A stretch of DNA of 30,791 bases, taken from JAMXLO01 sp046735215 (GTDB lineage: Bacteria > Pseudomonadota > Alphaproteobacteria > Acetobacterales > Acetobacteraceae). Location: the NCBI GenBank assembly GCA_046735215.1, contig JBKPSV010000178.1, positions 1-30,791 on the forward strand. The letters run 5' to 3'. The position numbers were made by a program, and so were the translations under genes. The notes under the pieces are model-generated. The model was given only the letters and a program-made list of their open reading frames with translations. It was not told where the DNA came from and did no database searches. Within the stretch, counting starts at the first letter, position 1; each line of letters starts with the position of its first letter. Below, one piece after another: positions 23,559 through 30,791 of this stretch.

Positions 23559-24761
23559 ATGCACCCGTTTCATAAGCACTGTCAGACCGCGCTGGCCGCC
23601 ATCGACGCGCAAGGCCGATATCGTCGCTTTACGCCGCTGCGCAAGCAGGCGGAGCGGTTTCCGCTGTATCGACGCGCAGACGGCAGCGAGGTGCTGGTTT
23701 GGTCCTCCAACGACTATCTCGGCATGGGTGGCCACAAGGTGGTCATCGAGGCTGCCTGTGAGGCGGCCCGGTCGATGGGCGCCGGCGCCGGCGGCACCCG
23801 CAACATCAGCGGCACCAGCCCATGGCATGATGCGCTGGAGGCGGAGCTTGCGGACCTGCACGGCAAGCCGGCGGCGCTGCTGTTCACATCCGGCTTCGTG
23901 TCCAACCAGGCCGCACTCTCGACAATCCTGAACTCGCTGCCGGACTGGCACGTGTTCTCCGACGCCCGCAACCACGCCTCGATGATCGCCGGCATCAAGG
24001 GCGCCAAGGCGACCTGCCATATCTTCCGGCACAACGACCTCCGGCACCTTGAGGAGCTGCTCCGGAGCGTGCCGCCGGCAGCGCCAAAGCTGATCGCATT
24101 CGAGTCGGTGTACTCGATGGATGCCGACATTTCGCCGATCGGCGCGATCTGTGATCTCGCGGATCGCTACGGCGCAATGACCTATCTAGACGAGGTGCAC
24201 GCGGTCGGCATGTATGGCACCTCGGGCGCCGGTGTCGCGGAGCGCGACGGCGTTGCCGCGCGTGTGGACGTGATCGAGGGCACGCTGGCCAAGGCGTTCG
24301 GCTGTCACGGCGGCTATATCGCCGGTGACGCGACGGTCATCGACTATATCCGCTCCTGCGCGCCGGGTTTCATCTTCACCACGTCACTTCCGCCAATGAT
24401 CGCCGCGGCGGCCGTCGCATCGGTACGGCATGTCCGCGCCGATGCCGCCCGCAGGGCCAAACTGTTCGAGCGCGCGGAGACGTTGAAGCGCCGACTGACT
24501 GCATCAGGATTGCCGGTGTTGCCGTCGGCCAGCCATATCGTGCCGCTCCATATCGGCGACGCGGCGCTGTGCAGCGCAGTCAGCCGGCGGTTGCTCGATG
24601 AGTTCGCAATGTACGCGACCCCGATCAATTACCCGACCGTGCCGCGTGGCGAAGAGCGGTTGCGTCTGACGCCAACTCCGCTGCACACCGATGCGATGAT
24701 GGACCGGCTGGTCGCTGCGCTCACCACGATCCTGGCGCCTGAACGGCGGGCCGCTGCCTGA
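23559..24761 (+). CDS. hemA: 5-aminolevulinate synthase
   Basis: A 400-residue PLP enzyme that condenses glycine and succinyl-CoA to 5-aminolevulinate, the first step of heme synthesis in alphaproteobacteria. Motifs include VWSSNDYLGMGGH, GAGAGGTRNISGT, FTSGFVSNQAALS, FSDARNHASMI, FESVYSMDADISPI, YLDEVHAVGMYG and the PLP lysine Lys245 in GTLAKAFGCHGGYI. C-terminal YATPINYPTVPRGEERLRLTPTP matches ALAS rather than the related 2-amino-3-ketobutyrate ligase or BioF. I use the ATG at 23559 (MHPFHKHCQ), where family sequence starts; the frame opens at 23490. Confidence 0.96.
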   Translation: MHPFHKHCQTALAAIDAQGRYRRFTPLRKQAERFPLYRRADGSEVLVWSSNDYLGMGGHKVVIEAACEAARSMGAGAGGTRNISGTSPWHDALEAELADLHGKPAALLFTSGFVSNQAALSTILNSLPDWHVFSDARNHASMIAGIKGAKATCHIFRHNDLRHLEELLRSVPPAAPKLIAFESVYSMDADISPIGAICDLADRYGAMTYLDEVHAVGMYGTSGAGVAERDGVAARVDVIEGTLAKAFGCHGGYIAGDATVIDYIRSCAPGFIFTTSLPPMIAAAAVASVRHVRADAARRAKLFERAETLKRRLTASGLPVLPSASHIVPLHIGDAALCSAVSRRLLDEFAMYATPINYPTVPRGEERLRLTPTPLHTDAMMDRLVAALTTILAPERRAAA

Positions 24762-24767
24762 AGGGTC

Positions 24768-25649
24768 CTACAGGCGCTTTTCGAACCAGTGGTGCGCGTA
24801 GGGTTCCCCGTTGAACGCCGGTACCTCCGCATAGCCTTGTTGCCGGTACAGCGCCTGCGCCTCAATGAGCGTGCGATTGGTCTCCAGACGGAGTGTCGCG
24901 ACGCCCAACTCGCGGGCGATTGATTCCAACGTCTGCAGCACGCGGCGGGCAACGCCGCGCCCCCGCATTCCAGGCGCAGTCCACATCCGCTTGATCTCGG
25001 CGATGCCTGAATCGATACGCTTGAGGGCCCCACACCCTGCGATGGTACCGTCGACGCGCGCCACCAGGAAGTAGCCTGCCGGAGGCGTCAGGTCCTCGTC
25101 TGCGGCTGGATTGCTCCTGGCGGGATCGAACCCGCTATCGAACCGCTGCGCGAGATCGCGGAAGTATTCATTCAGGCACCAACGTGCATCGGCAGTGTCC
25201 GGCGGTTCCACCCGAACCTCGATCGATGATGCGCTGAGCAGCCGTTCGACTTCCGCCATCGCATCTACCAGCCGCTCGCGCTGGCGGTCATCGAGCGGCG
25301 CCAGCATCGATGCCGCGAGCGTATCGGACAGACCGTCATACTTCGAGAGTTCGGCGCGGCCCTTGCGCGTCAACGTCACCCGTCGCATCCGACCGTCGCC
25401 CCCCTGCTTCTGCAAGGCGACAAGGTTCTGTTCCTCGAGCGAGCGCAGCAGCCGGCTGAGATAGCCGGAGTCCAGACCAAGTCTGGCGCGCAGTCTGCGC
25501 AGGTCGGCACCCTCGCGACCGGTTTCGAAGATGAGGCGCGCCTCGCCCAATGGCCGGCCACGCTGCAGGTAGCTTTCATCGAGCGCACCCACCCGCTGCG
25601 TGACCAGTCGATTGAACCGGCGCACCTGCTGGATCTGGCCATTGTCCAT
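24768..25649 (-). CDS. MarR-type regulator fused to GNAT acetyltransferase
   Basis: A 293-residue bifunctional protein. The first half (about 1-145) is a MarR winged helix: RLGLDSGYLSRLLRSLEEQNLV is the recognition region and GDGRMRRVTLTRKGRAELS the wing. The second half (about 150-293) is a GNAT domain with CGALKRIDSGIAEIKRMWTA, the acetyl-CoA loop RGRGVARRVL and RLETNRTLIEAQALYRQQGY. The fusion is known in many bacteria, and its acetylation target is usually unknown. Its stop lies 6 bp from the hemA stop (convergent). It diverges from the methyltransferase gene, and an inverted repeat in the shared upstream region could be its operator. Confidence 0.93.
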   Translation of the reverse strand: MDNGQIQQVRRFNRLVTQRVGALDESYLQRGRPLGEARLIFETGREGADLRRLRARLGLDSGYLSRLLRSLEEQNLVALQKQGGDGRMRRVTLTRKGRAELSKYDGLSDTLAASMLAPLDDRQRERLVDAMAEVERLLSASSIEVRVEPPDTADARWCLNEYFRDLAQRFDSGFDPARSNPAADEDLTPPAGYFLVARVDGTIAGCGALKRIDSGIAEIKRMWTAPGMRGRGVARRVLQTLESIARELGVATLRLETNRTLIEAQALYRQQGYAEVPAFNGEPYAHHWFEKRL

Positions 25650-25660
25650 TCGCTGACCTT

Positions 25661-25692
25661 AGTCAGATATTGGCAGAGCGCAAGTTGTGACT
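25661..25692. promoter_or_regulatory. Possible operator between MarR-GNAT and methyltransferase genes
   Basis: AGTCA at 25661-25665 and TGACT at 25688-25692 form an inverted repeat with 22 bp between, just upstream of the MarR-GNAT start. MarR-type proteins often bind palindromes before their own gene, but their sites usually have shorter spacing, so this is a weak candidate. Confidence 0.22.
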
Positions 25693-25752
25693 GATGTGAC
25701 ACGAGGTCGGCGGCCCGGCAGATTGGGTGCCGCAAGGATCGGCGGAGCGACG

Positions 25753-26943
25753 ATGATGCAGACCGTGCTGGATCGACCGATCCTGCGGCTGAACCCGGGC
25801 CAGGGACGCCGACTGCGTTCCGGATCGCCCTGGGTGTTCTCCAACGAAATCGCGATGAAGCCGGAGTACCGACAGCTACCGCCGGGAAACCTGGTGCGCA
25901 TCGACGGTGACGACGGCGTGCAGTTCGGCACCTTCATGTTCAACCCGCACAGCCTGATCGCCGCGCGGCAGCTTGATCGCGACCCGGCGGCGGAGATCGA
26001 TGCCGCATGGGTCCGCCAACGGCTGACGTTGGCGATCGAATTGCGCCAGCGTCTCTGCGACACGCCGTTCCACCGGATGGTACACGCCGAGGCCGATCGG
26101 CTGCCCGGACTGATCATCGATCGCTACGACGATGTCGCCGTGATGCAGGCGAACACCGCCGGAATGGACCGTCTCACACCACCGATTGTCGAGGCGCTCA
26201 CCGACCTCTTGCCGTTGCGGGCCGTCGTTGCACGCAACGACTCAGCGGCCAGGCGGCAGGAGGGATTGGCCGATGAGGTGTCGCTGCTGGTCGGCAGCGA
26301 TGCGCACGCTGCGGTCGTGGAGGGTGGAGTCAAATTCGCCGTCGACCCACTCGGCGGGCAGAAGACCGGCTGGTTCTTCGACCAGCGGCCGAACCGCGAC
26401 CGGGTCTCGATGCTGGCAAGAGGCGCGCGCGTGCTCGACGTGTTCAGCCATGTCGGCGCATTCGGTCTGCGCTGCGCGGCGGCGGGCGCACACGAGGTGA
26501 CGTTGGTGGACAGCAGCGCGGCGGCGCTGGCGCAGGCTGAGCAGGCTGCAGCGCATAATGGTCTTGCCGACCGTCTTCGTGTCCGACGCGACGACGGGTT
26601 CGATGCAATGAGCGCGCTTATCGGCGAAAAATTCGACATCGTCATCTGCGATCCGCCTGCCTTCGCCCGCTCCCGAAAGGATGCCGATGCCGGGCTTCGG
26701 GCCTATGGTCGCATGGCGCGCCTGGCGGCATCGCTGGTCGCGCCCAACGGGTATCTGTTCGTCGCCTCCTGTAGCCATCATGCCTCGTTGGAGGCCTGGA
26801 GCGCACAGATCGCCTGGGGTCTGCATCGCGCGCGACGCGAAGGCCGCATCCTGTTCACCGGCGGCGCGGGGCCCGATCATCCGGTGCATCCGCACCTGCC
26901 CGAGACCGCCTATCTGAAGACGCAATTGATCCAGTTGCTGTAA
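25753..26943 (+). CDS. Class I SAM-dependent rRNA methyltransferase (RlmI-like)
   Basis: A 396-residue protein with an N-terminal PUA domain (about 8-85: GRRLRSGSPWVFSNEI, GVQFGTFMFNPHSLIAARQL) and a C-terminal Rossmann methyltransferase. RlmI-family landmarks are DRLPGLIIDRYDDVAVMQ, GQKTGWFFDQRPNR, the SAM-binding VLDVFSHVGAFGL (Asp229) and the substrate motif CDPPAFARSRK. SCSHH near the end is typical. RlmI methylates C5 of a cytosine in 23S rRNA; the exact target here is inferred. GGAG before the tandem ATG codons at 25753/25756 supports the start. LLM oxidoreductase follows after 9 bp. Confidence 0.92.
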   Translation: MMQTVLDRPILRLNPGQGRRLRSGSPWVFSNEIAMKPEYRQLPPGNLVRIDGDDGVQFGTFMFNPHSLIAARQLDRDPAAEIDAAWVRQRLTLAIELRQRLCDTPFHRMVHAEADRLPGLIIDRYDDVAVMQANTAGMDRLTPPIVEALTDLLPLRAVVARNDSAARRQEGLADEVSLLVGSDAHAAVVEGGVKFAVDPLGGQKTGWFFDQRPNRDRVSMLARGARVLDVFSHVGAFGLRCAAAGAHEVTLVDSSAAALAQAEQAAAHNGLADRLRVRRDDGFDAMSALIGEKFDIVICDPPAFARSRKDADAGLRAYGRMARLAASLVAPNGYLFVASCSHHASLEAWSAQIAWGLHRARREGRILFTGGAGPDHPVHPHLPETAYLKTQLIQLL

Positions 26944-26952
26944 GATGCGGCC

Positions 26953-28092
26953 ATGAGCGCGTCCCGTGCCAACAACCCGCTGTTCGGGCCCAACCGCTTC
27001 AAGCTCGGCGTGTTCAGCGCCAACTGCGATGGCGGGCTGACAATGTCGCTTGCACCCGAACGCTGGCCAGCGAACTGGGACGACATCGTCGCGATGACGC
27101 AGATCGCCGACGAGGCCGGCCTGGAGTTCATTCTGCCGGTGGCGAAATGGCGCGGGTATCAGGGCAAGGCGAACATCTATGGCCGGTCGTTCGAGACACT
27201 GACGCATGGCGCAGCACTCGGCGCGGTCACGCGACATATCGCGATCTTCTCTACCGTGCACGTGCCTTTGGTGACGCCGGCGTTCGGCGCCAAGGCGATC
27301 GCCACCATCGACCACATCACGCATGGCCGCGCCGGGCTCAACATCGTCTGCGGCTGGAACCAGGAAGAGTTCGACCTGCACGGCGTCACCATCGATCAGG
27401 ATCGGCGTTATGAGCACGGGCTGGAGTGGTTCCGCATCTGGGCACGCCTGTTGCAAGGCGGGCCGGAATTCGACTGGGACGGCGAATTCTTTCGCCTGAA
27501 ACGACTGCACACCGATCCGACGTCGGTACAGCGGCCGTGGCCTGCGGTCATGTCTGCGGGGTTCTCGCCCAAGGGGCGCGACTTCGCCGCACAGGCGGCC
27601 GATGTGTTGTTCACCACGATGAGCGAGCTTGATCAGGCCCCCGCCTTGCTGAGCGATATTCGTAGCTACATTGCGCGCCAAGACAGGAAGGTGGACATCT
27701 ACACGATGTCGCACGTGGTGTGCCGGCCGACGCGACGCGAGGCGGAGGAGTTCTATCACTACTTCGCCGAGGAGATGGCCGACGCCGATGGCCAGGCGTA
27801 TTACCGGCGGCAGCGCGGACCCGCGGTCAAGGACGCCGCAGGCAATGAGATCCGTCGTCCTCTGGTCAACCGTTTCATGCGCGAGACCGGCAAGCGATAT
27901 GACGGCGCGTACCCTGGCGCGTTCCCCCTGGTCGGCACACCGGATGATGTGGTCGCCGATATGGTGCAGATGAGTGGGCAGGGATTCGCCGGCACGTCGG
28001 TTGCGTTTCTTAACTACCTGAAGGAAATTCCCTTCTTCGTGCAGGAAGTGCTGCCGCGGCTAGAACGGCTTGGACTGCGCGAACCCGGGTAG
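26953..28092 (+). CDS. LLM-class flavin-dependent monooxygenase (RutA/SfnG-like)
   Basis: A 379-residue member of the bacterial luciferase-like family. It opens NPLFGPNRFKLGVFSANCDG, then ADEAGLEFILPVAKWRGYQG, and AAIDH-like ATIDHITHGRAGLNIVCGWNQEEF, the region that binds FMN phosphate in this family. DRRYEHGLEWFRIWARLL and PAVMSAGFSPKGRDFAAQ are close to RutA (pyrimidine oxygenase) and SfnG (dimethyl sulfone monooxygenase). It should use reduced FMN and oxygen on a small C-N or C-S compound, but the substrate is not fixed by sequence, and no flavin reductase gene is nearby. It starts 9 bp after the methyltransferase gene and ends 13 bp before a 99-residue ORF. Confidence 0.92.
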   Translation: MSASRANNPLFGPNRFKLGVFSANCDGGLTMSLAPERWPANWDDIVAMTQIADEAGLEFILPVAKWRGYQGKANIYGRSFETLTHGAALGAVTRHIAIFSTVHVPLVTPAFGAKAIATIDHITHGRAGLNIVCGWNQEEFDLHGVTIDQDRRYEHGLEWFRIWARLLQGGPEFDWDGEFFRLKRLHTDPTSVQRPWPAVMSAGFSPKGRDFAAQAADVLFTTMSELDQAPALLSDIRSYIARQDRKVDIYTMSHVVCRPTRREAEEFYHYFAEEMADADGQAYYRRQRGPAVKDAAGNEIRRPLVNRFMRETGKRYDGAYPGAFPLVGTPDDVVADMVQMSGQGFAGTSVAFLNYLKEIPFFVQEVLPRLERLGLREPG

Positions 28093-28105
28093 ATCGGAGG
28101 CAACA

Positions 28106-28405
28106 ATGCCCGCGTATTTCGTGGTGCGCGCCGTGGTGGGCGAAGCAGATCGGCGTGATTTTGACATATGGTATCGCACTGAACACTTGCCGGACGCACG
28201 CGCGGCGTTCAACGCACAATCTGCCTGGCGCGCCTGGAGCCGCACCGATCCCTCGGTGCATTATGCGTTCTATCAATTCGCCGACGCCGCGGCGGCGGAG
28301 GCGGTGAATACCTCGTCGGCGATCGGCCGGCTGGTCGCTGACTTCGACGCGCGCTGGGGCAGCCGCGTGACGCGCACGCGCGAAATTATTGAAGTAGCCG
28401 CATGA
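28106..28405 (+). CDS. Small ferredoxin-like-fold (dimeric alpha/beta barrel) protein
   Basis: A 99-residue protein: AYFVVRAVVGEADRRDFDIW, YRTEHLPDARAAF, then a beta hairpin (SAWRAWSRTDPSVHYAFYQF) and AAEAVNTSSAIGRLVADFDARWG. The arrangement of strand, helix ending in a WYxxEHLPD motif, strands and final helix suits the dimeric alpha/beta-barrel fold of EthD/Dabb-type proteins. I recognise no specific family. CGGAGG at 28095-28100 gives a strong start. The 13-bp spacing from the LLM monooxygenase suggests a shared task, perhaps an accessory role in the same degradation step; that is inference. Confidence 0.75.
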   Translation: MPAYFVVRAVVGEADRRDFDIWYRTEHLPDARAAFNAQSAWRAWSRTDPSVHYAFYQFADAAAAEAVNTSSAIGRLVADFDARWGSRVTRTREIIEVAA

Positions 28406-28441
28406 GGCAATAGCGTCAGCGCGCCGGCAGGAGCCGGATTC

Positions 28442-30214
28442 ATGCCCATCCACCGTCGCCTCGCAGCAGTGCTCATAGCCGACGTGGCAGGTTACTCGCG
28501 TCTCATGGGCGCCTATGAGGAACTGACACTCGGGCGCCTCGCCGCGATACGCTCGGACGTGATCGAGCCGACGATCGCTGCCAACCACGGACGGCTGGTC
28601 AAGACCAAAGGTGACGGGGTGCTCATCGAATTCACCAGCGTCATCGATGCGGTGCGCTGCGCAATCGAATTGCAGCGCTTGATGGCCGAATATAACGACC
28701 AGATCTCGCCACCCGAGCGGATTGAATACCGGATCGGCATCAATCTCGGCGAGATCGTCATCGATGACGACGACATCTACGGTGACGGCGTTAACATCGC
28801 CGCGCGGCTGGAGGCGTTGGCCGAGCGCGGCGGCATCTGCGTTTCCGCTCGTGTCCAGGAGGAAGTGGCCGGACGGCTGGACGTCGCGTTCCAGGACATA
28901 GGCGAGCAGACGCTCAAGAACATTCTGCGGCCGGTGCATGTCTATCGTGTCGTGCCAGGTGCGGCGGCCCCGCCGCATGCCGCGTCGCAGGCCCAACCCG
29001 GAGCTGCCCTCCCCTTGCCCGACAAACCTTCCATCGCAGTGCTCGCGTTCACCAACATGAGCACCGACGCCGAGCAGGAATTCTTCGCCGACGGCATCTC
29101 CGAGGACATCATCACCGAGCTGTCACGCTCGCGCTCGCTGTTCGTGATCGCGCGCAATTCGAGCTTCGTTTACAAGGGAAGGCCGACCGCCATTCGCGAC
29201 GTGGGCCGCGAACTCGGGGTGCGCTACGTGCTGGAAGGCAGCGTGCGGAAGGCGAGCAATCGGGTGCGGGTGACAGCGCAGCTGATCGAGGCCACCACCG
29301 GCGGTCATGTCTGGGCGGAACGCTACGACCGCGAGCTGGCCGACATTTTTTCCGTACAGGACGAGATCACCGCCAGCGTCTCCAGCGCCATCCAGCCGGC
29401 GCTGGAGCGCAGCGAGCGGGAACGCTCGGTGCGCAAGCCGGCCGATGATTTGGACGCCTGGGAGAGCTACCACCGCGGAATGTGGCATTTCTCGCGGATC
29501 GAAGCAGGTGACAATGAGACCGCGCGCGGTCTCTTCCAGCGCGCGATCGAACTGGACCCGCAGTTCGCCCGGGCGGTGGCCGCGCTCGCGCTCACCTATC
29601 TGAACGAGATCACGTTGTTCCGTCCGCAGCAGCGGGCGGTCAACATTCCGCTGGCACTGGAAAGCGCATCGCAGGCGGTCGCGATCGACGCGACGGACGC
29701 GATGGGCCACGCGGCACTGGCCCGCGCGCAATGGATGTCGGGGCGGCACGCCGAGAGCCTGGCCACGGCGGATACGGCGGTCCACCTGGAGCCGAACTCG
29801 CCGGCCGCGCATGGGGCAGTGGGCGGCGCCAGGCTTTGGAGCGGCCGACCCGCCGAGGCGGTCGAACCGCTGAAGTCCGCAATGCGTCTGAGCCCGTTCG
29901 ATCCGCTGACGTCGCTCTGGCTGCACTTCACGGCACGCGCGCATTACTGGAGCGGAAACTACAGTGCATCGATTGCGGTCGCGACGCAGATGCGACAATC
30001 GTTCCCCAACTTCCGGCAGCCCTACAACACGCTGATCGCCGCGCTGGGACAGGTCGGCCGCGTCGATGACGCCCAGGCGGTCATGGCGGATGGACTGGCA
30101 CGCTTCGGCGATGCCTTTCGCGCGCTGATGGAACTGCCGGCCGATCTGCGCGAACTGCGCCCCGAAGACCGCAACCACCTGATCGAAGGCTTCCGCAAGG
30201 CCAACGTGGCCTGA
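28442..30214 (+). CDS. Class III adenylate/guanylate cyclase with TolB-like and TPR regions
   Basis: A 590-residue cytoplasmic signalling protein. The cyclase domain (1-165) keeps all key positions: metal Asp14 in LIADVAGYSRLM and Asp58 in KTKGDG, purine-specifying Lys54 and Asp111, and transition-state Asn118 and Arg122 in YGDGVNIAAR. It is thus probably an active adenylate cyclase. An Ala/Pro linker leads to a TolB/FlgO-like region (about 195-305: KPSIAVLAFTNMS, FFADGISEDIITELSR, YVLEGSVRK, GGHVWAERYDR). TPR-like helices follow to about 560 (ARGLFQRAIELDPQFARA, ALARAQWMSGRHAESLA). This architecture is common in rhizobia and relatives, where such cyclases are numerous. GGAG precedes the ATG. 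Confidence 0.94.
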   Translation: MPIHRRLAAVLIADVAGYSRLMGAYEELTLGRLAAIRSDVIEPTIAANHGRLVKTKGDGVLIEFTSVIDAVRCAIELQRLMAEYNDQISPPERIEYRIGINLGEIVIDDDDIYGDGVNIAARLEALAERGGICVSARVQEEVAGRLDVAFQDIGEQTLKNILRPVHVYRVVPGAAAPPHAASQAQPGAALPLPDKPSIAVLAFTNMSTDAEQEFFADGISEDIITELSRSRSLFVIARNSSFVYKGRPTAIRDVGRELGVRYVLEGSVRKASNRVRVTAQLIEATTGGHVWAERYDRELADIFSVQDEITASVSSAIQPALERSERERSVRKPADDLDAWESYHRGMWHFSRIEAGDNETARGLFQRAIELDPQFARAVAALALTYLNEITLFRPQQRAVNIPLALESASQAVAIDATDAMGHAALARAQWMSGRHAESLATADTAVHLEPNSPAAHGAVGGARLWSGRPAEAVEPLKSAMRLSPFDPLTSLWLHFTARAHYWSGNYSASIAVATQMRQSFPNFRQPYNTLIAALGQVGRVDDAQAVMADGLARFGDAFRALMELPADLRELRPEDRNHLIEGFRKANVA

Positions 30215-30297
30215 AAGCACGCTCCGAAGGTAACCACCGGCCCGCTTGCGTTTCCAGCGAAGCTGGCGACACTGCCCCGGACATCGCGGAGGGAACC

Positions 30298-30791
30298 ATG
30301 GGGAACAAGATCGCAATCATGGGCGTCGGCGCCGTCGGCGCTTATGCCGGCGCACACATGGCGCAGGCGGGCGAGGACGTGACATTCATCGACCCATGGC
30401 CCGCGCATGTCGAGAAGATGCAACGCGACGGCCTGAAGATCAGCCACATCCGCGACGTTCCCGAGTTCACCGTGAAGGTGCGCGCGATGCATCTGACCGA
30501 CGCGCAGCAACTCGCCAAGGAGAAGCCAATCGACATAGCGTTCGTGTGCATGAAATCGTACGACACCGAGTGGGCGACGACGCTGATCAGTCAGTACCTG
30601 GCCCCTGGCGGCTTCATCGTATCATTGCAGAACTGCATGAACGAGGAGACGATCGCCGGAGTGGTTGGTTGGGGTAAGACAGTCGGCTGCATCGCCAGCT
30701 CGATCACCGTCGATCTATGCGAGCCAGGCCATGTGCGCCGTGCCGCAGGCAAGAGCGGAACGCGCCATACCGTATTCCGCACCGGCGAGGT
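30298..30791 (+). CDS. Ketopantoate reductase-family protein, 3' end outside the window
   Basis: The first 164 residues of an ApbA/PanE-type dehydrogenase. The nucleotide-binding motif is KIAIMGVGAVGAYAGAHMAQ, followed by EDVTFIDPWPAHVEKMQ, VCMKSYDTEWAT and SLQNCMNEETIA, the usual path through the Rossmann domain. Members reduce 2-oxo acids with NADPH; ketopantoate in pantothenate synthesis is the best known, but many paralogues have other substrates, and the longer spacing here fits a paralogue better than PanE itself. GGAGGGA just before the ATG at 30298 supports the start. It follows the cyclase by 83 bp. The C-terminal helical domain is beyond the edge. Confidence 0.88.
   Translation, partial: MGNKIAIMGVGAVGAYAGAHMAQAGEDVTFIDPWPAHVEKMQRDGLKISHIRDVPEFTVKVRAMHLTDAQQLAKEKPIDIAFVCMKSYDTEWATTLISQYLAPGGFIVSLQNCMNEETIAGVVGWGKTVGCIASSITVDLCEPGHVRRAAGKSGTRHTVFRTGE

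Noticed and set aside
26242..27759. 505-residue minus-strand ORF across the methyltransferase and LLM genes
   Set aside because: It is an antisense frame kept open by high GC third-position bias; the + strand encodes two intact families.
29123..30316. 397-residue minus-strand ORF opposite the cyclase
   Set aside because: It is Arg/Gln-rich without motifs, and lies wholly antisense to the TPR region.
1..30791. tRNA genes, riboswitches, CRISPR arrays or attachment sites
   Set aside because: I looked through the intergenic spaces and saw no cloverleaf, repeat-spacer series or att-like direct repeats; a covariance-model search would be needed to exclude a small RNA.

Overview
The window looks like ordinary chromosome of a high-GC alphaproteobacterium. 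The evidence is C4-pathway 5-aminolevulinate synthase (hemA), the alphaproteobacterial small families DUF1192, DUF1013/TrcR and YdcH, a tkt-gap-pgk cluster, and GC-rich intergenic palindromes of the kind common in this class. A member of the Rhodospirillales/Acetobacteraceae is my best guess, but that is inference. I see no rRNA, tRNA, CRISPR array, complete insertion sequence or phage gene.

Layout, left to right. Positions 1-807 are gene-poor: a truncated piece of a thiamine-diphosphate enzyme at the edge and one small conserved-looking ORF. On the + strand follow a solitary ABC-type substrate-binding protein, a soluble hybrid histidine kinase with three PAS domains, and an AMP-forming acyl-CoA synthetase. 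A 92-bp palindrome then precedes a divergent pair, a HAD hydrolase (-) and a chromate transporter (+). Next is a minus-strand run transcribed from a MASE4 sensor kinase through argB and a carboxymuconolactone-decarboxylase-like gene to a GFA zinc protein. An epoxide-hydrolase-like gene diverges from the kinase.

From 13.7 to 16.7 kb lie small conserved alphaproteobacterial genes (DUF1192, trcR, two ydcH genes) and the overlapping genes ydcH-purE-purK. On the minus strand tkt-gap-pgk and a nucleoside deoxyribosyltransferase-like gene form a probable carbon-metabolism operon (21.7 to 16.7 kb). It has a recognisable promoter before tkt and a large GC-rich inverted repeat between gap and pgk. Upstream of tkt come an M20-type carbamoylase/amidohydrolase (-), a small lipoprotein and hemA (+), and a MarR-GNAT fusion (-). 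The right end is a + strand run: a PUA-domain rRNA methyltransferase-like protein, an LLM flavin monooxygenase, a 99-residue barrel-like protein, a class III adenylate cyclase with TPRs, and a ketopantoate-reductase-like gene cut by the window edge.

The genes serve central metabolism (glycolysis/pentose phosphate, purine, arginine and heme synthesis) mixed with sensory and detoxification functions. No gap between annotated genes exceeds 300 bp. I did not find a convincing new multi-gene system. The points most worth a second look are the repeat family at 13.7 and 18.5 kb, the possible leaderless trcR start, the divergent ydcH pair, the partnerless MASE4 kinase beside argB, and the monooxygenase / small protein / cyclase run.
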